Shown here: piece by piece, positions 42,571 through 49,882 of the stretch | How positions within the stretch are numbered: the stretch's first letter is position 1 | Layout of the letters: every line of letters begins with the position of its first letter | Source: Verrucomicrobiaceae bacterium | Lineage (GTDB): Bacteria > Verrucomicrobiota > Verrucomicrobiia > Verrucomicrobiales > Verrucomicrobiaceae | Reading direction: 5' to 3' | Length of the DNA stretch: 64,000 bases | NCBI GenBank assembly: GCA_016795465.1 | Contig: JAEUHK010000124.1 | Coordinates: forward strand, 124,001-188,000 | The notes under the pieces: generated by a model | Told to the model about the DNA's origin: nothing | Databases searched by the model: none | What the model saw: only the letters and a program-made list of their open reading frames with translations | Program-made: the position numbers and the translations under genes

Positions 42571-44409
42571 ATGAGCCAGACCCACGAATTCCAGGCCGAA
42601 GTCAAACAAGTCCTCGATATCGTCATCCACTCGCTCTACACCGACCGCGAGATCTTCCTCCGCGAGCTCGTCTCCAACGCGGCGGATGCGATGGAAAAGA
42701 TGCGCCTCACGCAGTTGACGGAAAAGGATGTCTTTGATGCCCAGGCCGAGCTGCAGATCAGCATCACCACCGACGAGACGGCGAAAACCATCACCATCGC
42801 CGATGCGGGCATCGGCATGACGCGGGCCGAGCTGGTCGAAAACCTCGGCACCATCGCCCACAGCGGCTCCAAAGCCTTCGCCGCCGCGTTGAAGAACGCT
42901 GGCAAGCAGGGCGATGCCACGCTCATCGGCCAGTTCGGCGTCGGCTTCTACTCCGCCTTCATGGTGGCGGACAAAGTGCAGGTGTACACCCATTCGTGGA
43001 AAAACGACGGCGAGCACCTCGTGTGGACCAGCGATGGTCAGAGCAACTACACCATTGATGAAGCGCCCGATCAAAATCGCGGCTGCAAGATCGTGCTGCA
43101 TCTCAAAGAAGACGCTGCCGACTTCTGCAAGGCGAGCACCGTGCGCCAGATCATCGAGAAGCACTCGAACTTCGTCAGCTTCCCGCTCCTGCTCAATGGC
43201 GAGCGCGTCAACACGGTCGAAGCGCTCTGGCTGAAGTCGAAGGACAGCATCACCGACGAGCAATACAACGAGTTCTACAAGTTCACCGCGCACGCCTTCG
43301 ACGATCCGAGCTACCGCATGCACTTCCAGGCGGACAGCCCCATCGTCATCAACGCGCTGCTCTTCACGCCATCGCAAAACATGGAGTCCTTTGGCATGGG
43401 CCAGATGGAGCCCGGCGTGTCGCTCTACTGCAAAAAGGTGCTCATCGACCCGAAACCGAAGAAGCTGCTGCCGGAATGGATGCGCTTCGTCCGCGGCGTG
43501 ATCGACAGCGAGGACCTGCCGCTGAACATTTCCCGCGAAAGCATGCAGGACAGCGCCCTCGTGCGCAAAATCGGCGAGGTGGTGGTGAAGCGCCTCCTCA
43601 AGCAGCTCGACAAAGAAGCCTCCGACGACGCGAAGAAGTGGGATGGCTTCTACAAGGACTTCAGCCGCTTCTTCAAAGAAGGCGTCGCCACCGATTACAC
43701 CAACCGCGAGGCCATCGCGAAGCTGCTGCGTTTTGAATCCAGCATGACCCAGCCCGGCGAGACCATCGGCCTGGCGGATTATGTGAAGCGCATGGCCGCC
43801 GAGCAAAAAGCCATCTACTACCAGGTCGCCCCGAGCCGCGATGCCATCGAAAGCGGCCCGTATCTCGAAGCCTTCAAGGCGAAGGGCATCGAGGTGCTCT
43901 ACATGTTCGAGACGATCGACGAATACGTCGTTTCCAGCCTCAGCAAGTTCGACGAGAAGGACCTCAAGGCCGTCAACGCCGACGACATCGACCTCGGTGA
44001 CAGCGACGCCGAAGGCGATGCCCTTCCCGAAGCCGAAACGACCACGCTCTGCGACTGGATCAAGGAACGCCTCACCGCCTCCGTCGATACCGTCCGCCCC
44101 GGCAAGCGCCTCGTCGGCTCACCCGCCCTGGTGTTGACGCCTGAAGGGGAAATGACCCCACAGATGCGCCAGATGATGAAAGCCCTCGGCAAAGACGGCG
44201 GCATGCCCGGCCCGAAGGTTGTCTTCGAGATCAATCCACGCCACCAACTCGTCAAAGGCCTCGCCAAGCTCCACAAGAGCGATCCCGACACCGCCGGCCT
44301 TATCACCGAGCAGATCCTCGACAATGCGTTGCTCAGCGCCGGCCTCCTCGACGAGCCCCAGCGCATCATCCAGCGCACACAGAAACTCATGGAGAAGCTG
44401 GCGAGCTAA
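42571..44409 (+). CDS. htpG: Chaperone HtpG (Hsp90)
   Basis: 612 residues from ATG 42571 (MSQTHEFQAEVKQVLDIVIHSLYTDREIFLRELVSNAADAMEK), the canonical GHKL-ATPase start. Bergerat-fold motifs include DAGIGMTRAELVENLGTIAHSGS and GQFGVGFYSAFMVADKV; the middle domain has LPLNISRESMQ and the dimerisation domain follows. The longer reading frame from 42499 adds a non-conserved leader. ATP-dependent folding chaperone of the cytoplasm. An intrinsic terminator lies 20 bp after the stop. Confidence 0.97.
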   Translation: MSQTHEFQAEVKQVLDIVIHSLYTDREIFLRELVSNAADAMEKMRLTQLTEKDVFDAQAELQISITTDETAKTITIADAGIGMTRAELVENLGTIAHSGSKAFAAALKNAGKQGDATLIGQFGVGFYSAFMVADKVQVYTHSWKNDGEHLVWTSDGQSNYTIDEAPDQNRGCKIVLHLKEDAADFCKASTVRQIIEKHSNFVSFPLLLNGERVNTVEALWLKSKDSITDEQYNEFYKFTAHAFDDPSYRMHFQADSPIVINALLFTPSQNMESFGMGQMEPGVSLYCKKVLIDPKPKKLLPEWMRFVRGVIDSEDLPLNISRESMQDSALVRKIGEVVVKRLLKQLDKEASDDAKKWDGFYKDFSRFFKEGVATDYTNREAIAKLLRFESSMTQPGETIGLADYVKRMAAEQKAIYYQVAPSRDAIESGPYLEAFKAKGIEVLYMFETIDEYVVSSLSKFDEKDLKAVNADDIDLGDSDAEGDALPEAETTTLCDWIKERLTASVDTVRPGKRLVGSPALVLTPEGEMTPQMRQMMKALGKDGGMPGPKVVFEINPRHQLVKGLAKLHKSDPDTAGLITEQILDNALLSAGLLDEPQRIIQRTQKLMEKLAS

Positions 44410-44429
44410 AAGCTCTCAAAAAACCGACG

Positions 44430-44457
44430 AAGGCCGAGACGCATGCGTTTCGGCCTT
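44430..44457 (+). terminator. Intrinsic terminator of htpG
   Basis: AAGGCCGA and TCGGCCTT flank the palindrome ACGCATGCGT, giving a long stem with one G-T pair, followed by TTTCGTTTTT. It is 20 bp past the htpG stop codon. Confidence 0.88.
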
Positions 44458-44499
44458 TTTCGTTTTTGCGCTTCTAGCTCGTAAGTGGTTCATTTTGGA

Positions 44500-44868
44500 A
44501 TGTCGAGCCGCAATCCCCTTGCCCGCATTCCGTTCAACGCGTGGCTTCTGTTGATCGGGGTTCCTGTCGCGATGTTCTGGACCGTCTTTTTTCCGACCTC
44601 ACAGATGCGAAATCTGCGTGCAGCCAGCAAGCATGTCGAAGTCCTGAATATCCTGTTTCAAAAGGATCCTCGATTTGTGAACTTGAAAGCTCGGCCTTGG
44701 ACTGGAGAAGACGGCATCATCATGATTCATTGGGAGAATGACACATTCAGTTCGGTGGACCGGCTTCCCGAAGAAGATGTGCCCGATGTCCTCAACATCA
44801 TTCGATCCACCCGTCCTCCGGTGAAAGTTCGTTACCGCGACCATTGGATTGAGCCTGACAAGCCGTGA
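44500..44868 (+). CDS. Small membrane-anchored protein, function unknown
   Basis: 122 residues from ATG 44500 (MSSRNPLARIPFNAWLLLIGVPVAMFWTVFFPTSQ); a GTG at 44485 is an alternative start. One N-terminal transmembrane helix (about 14-32) is followed by a soluble domain of about 90 residues (WTGEDGIIMIHWENDTFSSVDRLPEEDVPDVLNIIRSTRPPVKVRY). No family recognised. An 82-base untranslated stretch with a strong terminator follows. Confidence 0.65.
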   Translation: MSSRNPLARIPFNAWLLLIGVPVAMFWTVFFPTSQMRNLRAASKHVEVLNILFQKDPRFVNLKARPWTGEDGIIMIHWENDTFSSVDRLPEEDVPDVLNIIRSTRPPVKVRYRDHWIEPDKP

Positions 44869-44879
44869 CCGAGTTCATA

Positions 44880-44949
44880 AAGCGTCTTCAAGGGGGCTCT
44901 TCTGCACTGGCCAAGTGCTGTTGTAAGGCCATTCTTGGCACTCCACGGA
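44880..44949 (+). ncRNA. Possible structured 3' UTR or small RNA
   Basis: Between the stop at 44868 and the terminator at 44950 is a non-coding stretch in which GCCAAG (near 44913) can pair with CTTGGC (near 44933) over the insert TGCTGTTGTAAGGCCATT. With the terminator it could form a discrete transcript of about 100 bases. No known RNA family was recognised, so this is a weak call. Confidence 0.2.
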
Positions 44950-44980
44950 GGGCGGGAAGTCATTCCCGCCCTTCTTTTTT
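44950..44980 (+). terminator. Intrinsic terminator
   Basis: GGGCGGGAA (44950-44958) pairs perfectly with TTCCCGCCC (44963-44971) across GTCA, followed by TTCTTTTTT. It ends the transcript of the 122-residue membrane protein, or of a small RNA, about 80 bp after the stop. Confidence 0.9.
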
Positions 44981-45028
44981 GCCGCAACGGCATGGAAGCC
45001 AAGGCCGCACGCTTCGTTTTGACCGCTC

Positions 45029-45625
45029 ATGAAAACCATCCTCCTGCTCCTCGTCCTGCTGATCACGCCTGCTGGGGCCGCAGAGCCTCAAGTGCTGCTC
45101 GAAGAGCCGTTCACGGGCGAGCTCTCGAAAGACTGGTTCTGGGGCCTTGGCACCTGGAAGGCGGAAAACGGCATCCTGCGCGGCTTTGAGTCGGGTGCAC
45201 GCCGTCACGGTCCGGTGAAGGTGCGGCGGATGCCGCTGCGTGATGCGGTGGTGGAGTTGGAGTTCCGGCTGGAGGGCAAGGCCACCTTTGCGGGGATCAT
45301 CTTCAACGGTTCGCAGGAACGCGGGCACATTCTTCACCTCGTGATGGCGAAGGATACGATCCGCGTCATCGCGCATCCGGCCAAAGGCGAGACGAAGGAC
45401 CTGCTGAAGGTGCCGGCAACGCTCGCCGCGGGTGAGTGGCATCGCGTGCGTCTCGAGCTGCGTGGAGGCTCGCTTTCCGCCGTCATTGATGATCAAAAGA
45501 TCGCCGCGGACCATGCCTGCATCGCCGAGGAGAAACTCACGTTCGGCCTCAGCGGGGAATCCGGCGGCCCGGAGGGTGAGAAAGCCGGTGCGCTGGAGTT
45601 TCGGAGGTTGAAGATCAGCTTGTGA
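45029..45625 (+). CDS. Secreted DUF1080/concanavalin-like domain protein
   Basis: 198 residues with a signal peptide (MKTILLLLVLLITPAGAAE). The mature part has the jelly-roll pattern of DUF1080/3-keto-disaccharide hydrolase-like proteins: LLEEPFTGELSKDWFWGLGTWKAENGILRGFE, then VVELEFRLEGKATFAGIIFNG, AGEWHRVRLELRGGSLSAVIDDQKIA and a final LEFRRLKISL strand. Many PVC bacteria encode dozens of such exported carbohydrate-binding or hydrolysing domains. Substrate unknown. Confidence 0.8.
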   Translation: MKTILLLLVLLITPAGAAEPQVLLEEPFTGELSKDWFWGLGTWKAENGILRGFESGARRHGPVKVRRMPLRDAVVELEFRLEGKATFAGIIFNGSQERGHILHLVMAKDTIRVIAHPAKGETKDLLKVPATLAAGEWHRVRLELRGGSLSAVIDDQKIAADHACIAEEKLTFGLSGESGGPEGEKAGALEFRRLKISL

Positions 45626-45665
45626 AACCTTCGCTGCACACGGTGTTTAGCCTGCCACGCCTCTC

Positions 45666-46784
45666 ATGACTGACTCAATGCCCTCGAAACCGTCCTTCAC
45701 CAACCGGGTGGCTTCGTGGATTGACTGGATGTTCGGTTTTGCGGCGGTGATGGTGCTCGTGGCAGTGTGCTCGGTGGTGCCGGGGCTCAATTTGCTCAGC
45801 CTCGGCTATCTGCTGCATGTGAGCGGCACCGTGGCGAGGTCTGGCAGGCTGCGAGACGGCTTCATTGGTGTCCGAAAAGCCTCCGTCATCGGGAGCGTGG
45901 CCGCGGGAGCCTGGGTGGTCATGTGGCCGGCGAGGATTGCGGAGGGCTTCTGGCGTGATGCGGAGATCATCGCCGCTGGCAGCCGCATCGCGATGCTTTG
46001 GAAGGCGGGCACGATCGTGCTGTTCGTTTTGACGCTCATCCACATCGTGTGGGCCTGCCTGCGCGGTGGCCGCTGGTGGCACTTCTTGTGGCCTGCGCCG
46101 ATCAAACTTCATCGCTGGCTGAAATCGGCCGACAGCCTCTCGCAGGTCAAACAGGCGCTGCAGACCTACGTGCTCGGTTTGCGCCTGCCGTTCTACTTCT
46201 GGCTCGGCTTGCGAGGCTTCGCCGGAGCGCTGGCATGGCTCATCGTGCCAGCGGGCATTCTGTTCGCCGCCACACGAGCACCGGTGGGCGGTGCGGTGGT
46301 GCTTTCATTGCTCGGCGGGCTCCTGTTGTTGCTCGTGGTGATGCATCTGCCCTTCCTCCAGGCACATCTCGCTCAAACCAAACGCTTCAAAGCCATCTTC
46401 GAGATCCGCGAGGTGCGGCGGATGTTTTTGCGGGCACCACTCGCCTTCTGGCTGGCCTTGTTCATCACCGTGCTGCTGGCCATCCCGCTCTATCTGCTGA
46501 AGATCGAGCTTACGCCTCGCGAGCTCGTCTGGCTGCCAGCGCTGCTGTTTGTGCTCTTCATCTTCCCCGCGCGTCTGCTCACCGGCTGGGCGATGAGTCG
46601 TGCGCAGCGTCATGAAGCTCCGCGACATTGGTTTTGGCGATGGACCGGCCGTTTCGGCATTTTCCCCGTGGCGCTGGCTTATGTGCTCGTCGTCTATGCC
46701 GCGCCTTACTTGAGCTGGAACGGTGCGTGGAGCCTGATCGAGCAGCACGCTTTCCTCGTGCCAGCGCCGCTGATGGCGCTCTGA
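45666..46784 (+). CDS. Polytopic membrane protein, function unknown
   Basis: 372 residues with about seven hydrophobic segments: roughly 20-45, 78-95, 115-135, 165-200, 205-230, 255-275 and 295-315, plus one more near 325-345. No catalytic motif or family recognised; the mixed spacing and the Arg/Trp-rich loops (GGRWWHFLWPAPIKLHRWLK) recall uncharacterised PVC membrane proteins such as DUF4013-like ones, but I do not assign it. It starts 41 bp after the DUF1080-like gene. Confidence 0.7.
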   Translation: MTDSMPSKPSFTNRVASWIDWMFGFAAVMVLVAVCSVVPGLNLLSLGYLLHVSGTVARSGRLRDGFIGVRKASVIGSVAAGAWVVMWPARIAEGFWRDAEIIAAGSRIAMLWKAGTIVLFVLTLIHIVWACLRGGRWWHFLWPAPIKLHRWLKSADSLSQVKQALQTYVLGLRLPFYFWLGLRGFAGALAWLIVPAGILFAATRAPVGGAVVLSLLGGLLLLLVVMHLPFLQAHLAQTKRFKAIFEIREVRRMFLRAPLAFWLALFITVLLAIPLYLLKIELTPRELVWLPALLFVLFIFPARLLTGWAMSRAQRHEAPRHWFWRWTGRFGIFPVALAYVLVVYAAPYLSWNGAWSLIEQHAFLVPAPLMAL

Positions 46785-46848
46785 CTTCCAATTTCGGCCT
46801 GTTTATGCACTTTGCGCCGAATGCCGGACCCTGCTAGCCTCCGGCCTC

Positions 46849-47826
46849 ATGGCTGCTCTCCCTCCCCTTCCCGGTGCGCCGAAGATTCGCATCAACTCGA
46901 AACTCATCCTCGGCATCCTGATCGCCTTGGTGATTATCATTGGATTCTTTTCCAGCTTTTACTCCGTCCCGGCGAACTCCGTCGCGGTCGTTCAACGCTT
47001 CGGCGCATATCTCAAAACCGCGGAGCCTGGCCTGCACTTCAAGCTGCCGTGGGGCATCGACATGATCACGCCCGTCGAAGTCGCCCGGCAGCAGAAGCTG
47101 GAGTTCGGCTTTGCCACGCCTGGAGCCACGAACTCCTACCAATACGCCGAGACCTACGAGGAGATGGAGCAGGAGAAGACGATGGTAACCGGTGATTTGA
47201 ACACCGCGCTCGTCGAGTGGGTGGTGCAATACACCATCGAGGAGCCAGAGAAGTATCTCTTCACCTTCCGCGATCCGCTTCAAACCCTGCGCGACCTTTC
47301 CGAGGCCTCCATGCGCGAGGTGGTGGGTGACCGCAGTGTGGATGAAGTGCTCACCGTGGGCCGTCAGGAGATGGAAATCAAAGCCGCCGAGCGCCTCCGC
47401 CAGCTCGTGAAGACGCTGAACATCGGCATCCGCATCGACCAGATCCAGCTCGGCAATGTGAATCCGCCGCGCACGGTCGAGGCCAGCTTCAGTGATGTGA
47501 ACAAGGCCCAGCAGGAGAAGGAATCCTCCGTCAACCAGGCCAAGGCGGAATACTTCAAAGCTGTCCCACGAGCCCGCGGCGAGGCAAAACAAAAAATCAG
47601 CACGGCTGAAGGTTACGCCACCAAGCGAGTCAACGAAGCCGAGGGCGATGCGAACCGCTTCCAGGCGCTGCTCACCGAATTCAAGAAGGCACCCGAAGTG
47701 ACGAAGAAGCGCATCTACCTCGAAACCATGTCCGAGATTCTTCCCACGGTGCCCGGCAAGGTCATCCTCGACGAAAAAGCGCCGCAGTTCCTCCCGCTCA
47801 TGAACCTCAACTCCCAGGCGAAGTAA
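46849..47826 (+). CDS. hflK: HflK-like SPFH/band 7 protein
   Basis: 325 residues with an N-terminal transmembrane helix (about 18-40, LILGILIALVIIIGFFSSFYS) followed by the SPFH domain (SVPANSVAVVQRFGAYLKTAEPGLHFKLPWGIDMITPVEVARQQKLEFGF). TGDLNTALVEWVVQY and the coiled-coil region EASFSDVNKAQQEKESSVNQAKAEYFK are typical of HflK. HflK and HflC form a membrane cage that regulates the FtsH protease. The hflC-like gene follows 4 bp later, as in other bacteria. Confidence 0.93.
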   Translation: MAALPPLPGAPKIRINSKLILGILIALVIIIGFFSSFYSVPANSVAVVQRFGAYLKTAEPGLHFKLPWGIDMITPVEVARQQKLEFGFATPGATNSYQYAETYEEMEQEKTMVTGDLNTALVEWVVQYTIEEPEKYLFTFRDPLQTLRDLSEASMREVVGDRSVDEVLTVGRQEMEIKAAERLRQLVKTLNIGIRIDQIQLGNVNPPRTVEASFSDVNKAQQEKESSVNQAKAEYFKAVPRARGEAKQKISTAEGYATKRVNEAEGDANRFQALLTEFKKAPEVTKKRIYLETMSEILPTVPGKVILDEKAPQFLPLMNLNSQAK

Positions 47827-47830
47827 TCCC

Positions 47831-48871
47831 ATGAAAGCCACGCTCATTCTCATCGGCGTCATCGCCCTTTCCATCCTGCTCAGCAGCGGACTCTACACCG
47901 TCGATATGACGGAGCAGGTCATCGTGACCCAGTTCGGCATGCCGGTGGGCGAACCCGTCACGGAGGCCGGCCTGCACTGGAAGACGCCCTTCATCCAAAG
48001 CGTGAACCGCTTTGAAAAACGCGTCATGGAATGGGACGGCCCTTCCGCCAAGATGCCCACGAAGGACAAGGTCTTCGTCGTCGTGGACACCTTCGGCCGC
48101 TGGCAGGTCGATGATGTGCTGACCTACTTCAAAAAGCTGCGTGACGAACGCAGCGCCCTCAGCCGCCTCAACGACATCCTCGGCAGCGAGACGCGCAATG
48201 TGATCGCCCGGCACAACTTCATCGAGGCCGTTCGCACCACGAAGGACCGCCAGGTCTCGCCCGAGGCCCTCGCCATGAGCGCCGCCATGTCCACCCACAC
48301 GAAGGACGCCCCGGTCCAGGGCCTGCCGCCGATCACGAAAGGCCGCGTCATGCTGGAGGAGGAGATCTTCAAGAGCGCCGAGTCCAAGGTGAAGGAATAC
48401 GGCGTGAAGCTCCTCGATGTGCGCTTCAAGCGCATCGACTACGACTCCAGCGTCAGCGCCTCCATCCACCAGCGCATGATGACGGAGCGCCAGAAGATCG
48501 CCGAGATGCATCGAAGCGAAGGAGCCGGTCAGGCCGCTGAAATCCTCGGCGAACGCGAGCGCGACCTCGCCGAGATCGAATCCGAAGCCTACCGCAAGGT
48601 GCAGGAGGTCGAAGGGGCCGCCGATGCCAAGGCCACCGAGATCTACGCCAAGGCCTACAACCAGTCGCCGGAGGCTGTGGAACTCTTTGAGTTCCTCAAA
48701 ACCATGGACGCCTACAAAAAGATGCTCACCGCCGACACCCAGATGATCTTCACCACGGACAGCGACCTCTTCCGCTTCCTCAAATCCGCCAATCCGCAAA
48801 GCGCCCCCGCTTTGAAGCCCGGCATTCCCGATGCGCTGAACAAGCTGCCCACGTTGCTCGAAGTGAAGTAA
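47831..48871 (+). CDS. hflC: HflC-like SPFH/band 7 protein
   Basis: 346 residues. N-terminal transmembrane helix (about 4-22, LILIGVIALSILLSSGLYTV), then YTVDMTEQVIVTQFGMPVGEPVTEAGLHWKTPFIQSVNRFEKRVMEWDGP, the HflC signature. The coiled coil (MTERQKIAEMHRSEGAGQAAEILGERERDLAEIESEAYRKVQEVEGAADAKA) and the tail TTDSDLFRFLKS are also typical. Partner of HflK in the FtsH-modulating complex. The stop codon is immediately followed by the start of the next gene. Confidence 0.94.
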   Translation: MKATLILIGVIALSILLSSGLYTVDMTEQVIVTQFGMPVGEPVTEAGLHWKTPFIQSVNRFEKRVMEWDGPSAKMPTKDKVFVVVDTFGRWQVDDVLTYFKKLRDERSALSRLNDILGSETRNVIARHNFIEAVRTTKDRQVSPEALAMSAAMSTHTKDAPVQGLPPITKGRVMLEEEIFKSAESKVKEYGVKLLDVRFKRIDYDSSVSASIHQRMMTERQKIAEMHRSEGAGQAAEILGERERDLAEIESEAYRKVQEVEGAADAKATEIYAKAYNQSPEAVELFEFLKTMDAYKKMLTADTQMIFTTDSDLFRFLKSANPQSAPALKPGIPDALNKLPTLLEVK

Positions 48872-49831
48872 ATGGCCTCGAAACGTTCCTTCCTCAGTTT
48901 CAGCGCCTCCTTCACCGGCCTGATCGAGACCGCCTGCATCCTCGCTCTCGCCGGCACCTGGCTCGGCAGCCTCGGCTCCCTCCACTGGCTGCTCGATCTC
49001 TTCTCGCACTTCCGGCTGCAATACCTCGTCCTGTGCCTGCTGGTGCTCGTTTTCGCGATTGGGAGGCGAAGGAAGTTTTTGGGCCTCCTCGCCCTCGTTT
49101 CGATGTTTTGGAATGCGTGGCCTGTTTTTGAGGTTCATCGCACCGCAGAGCCCGGTGAAGGCAAACTCACGCTGATGACTTTCAACGTGCTCTACAATCA
49201 TCCGCAGCCCGAACGCGTCATCGAGCATGTGATGAAGACCGATCCCGACGTCGTCTGCCTATTGGAGACGGATTGGCGATGGCACGAGCACCTCCAGCCG
49301 CTTCGTGACAAGTATCCGCACCATGCCGAAGAACTCGAATACGGTGCCTTCGGCTTCGCCTGCTTCACCCGGCTGCCCACGAAGAGCCTGACCACGCGAT
49401 ACTTTGCGCACGGTTTATTCCCAAGCCTCGTCATGGAGCTGGAACACGATGGCAAACCTCTCACTGTCATCGCCACGCATCCTCCACCGCCAATGAGCAG
49501 CCACACGGCCGGCATCTGGCAAAAGCAGTTCATCGAGATCGCGAAGCTCGCCTCGACCATCCCACACGATCTCATCGTCGCTGGCGACCTCAACGCCACC
49601 CCCTGGTGCCACGGCATGCGCCTCCTCCAAACCGGCAGCGGCCTCCAGTTCCGCTCCGCCGATCCCGTCTGGCCACCCACCTGGGGCCTCCACCTCCCCA
49701 TGATGATCCCCATCGACCACGTCCTCGTGAAAGGTGAGCTCAGCATCATGCAGCGCACCATCGGCCCTGACCTCGGATCAGACCACAGGCCCGTTTTGGT
49801 GCGGTTGCTGCGTCTCGTGGATCGCCCCTGA
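48872..49831 (+). CDS. Membrane-anchored endonuclease/exonuclease/phosphatase family protein
   Basis: 319 residues. Two to three hydrophobic segments at the N-terminus (about 15-90) precede an EEP domain with the expected metal and catalytic motifs: LMTFNVLYNH, VVCLLETD, VIATHPPPP, VAGDLNATPW and IDHVLVKG with GSDHRPVLV at the end. Substrate could be DNA, RNA or a phospholipid. The ATG directly follows the hflC stop, so it is probably made with HflKC; why a nuclease/phosphatase sits with that complex is unknown. Confidence 0.87.
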   Translation: MASKRSFLSFSASFTGLIETACILALAGTWLGSLGSLHWLLDLFSHFRLQYLVLCLLVLVFAIGRRRKFLGLLALVSMFWNAWPVFEVHRTAEPGEGKLTLMTFNVLYNHPQPERVIEHVMKTDPDVVCLLETDWRWHEHLQPLRDKYPHHAEELEYGAFGFACFTRLPTKSLTTRYFAHGLFPSLVMELEHDGKPLTVIATHPPPPMSSHTAGIWQKQFIEIAKLASTIPHDLIVAGDLNATPWCHGMRLLQTGSGLQFRSADPVWPPTWGLHLPMMIPIDHVLVKGELSIMQRTIGPDLGSDHRPVLVRLLRLVDRP

Positions 49832-49882
49832 TTGTCGTCCAATCGGCAAAAACGCCGTTCTGAGTGCGTAGGTTCACGCGAC

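Noticed and set aside
44880..44949. A tRNA or 6S-like RNA
   Set aside because: No T-loop or anticodon arm and no 6S-type central bubble can be drawn; only a short stem and a terminator are present.
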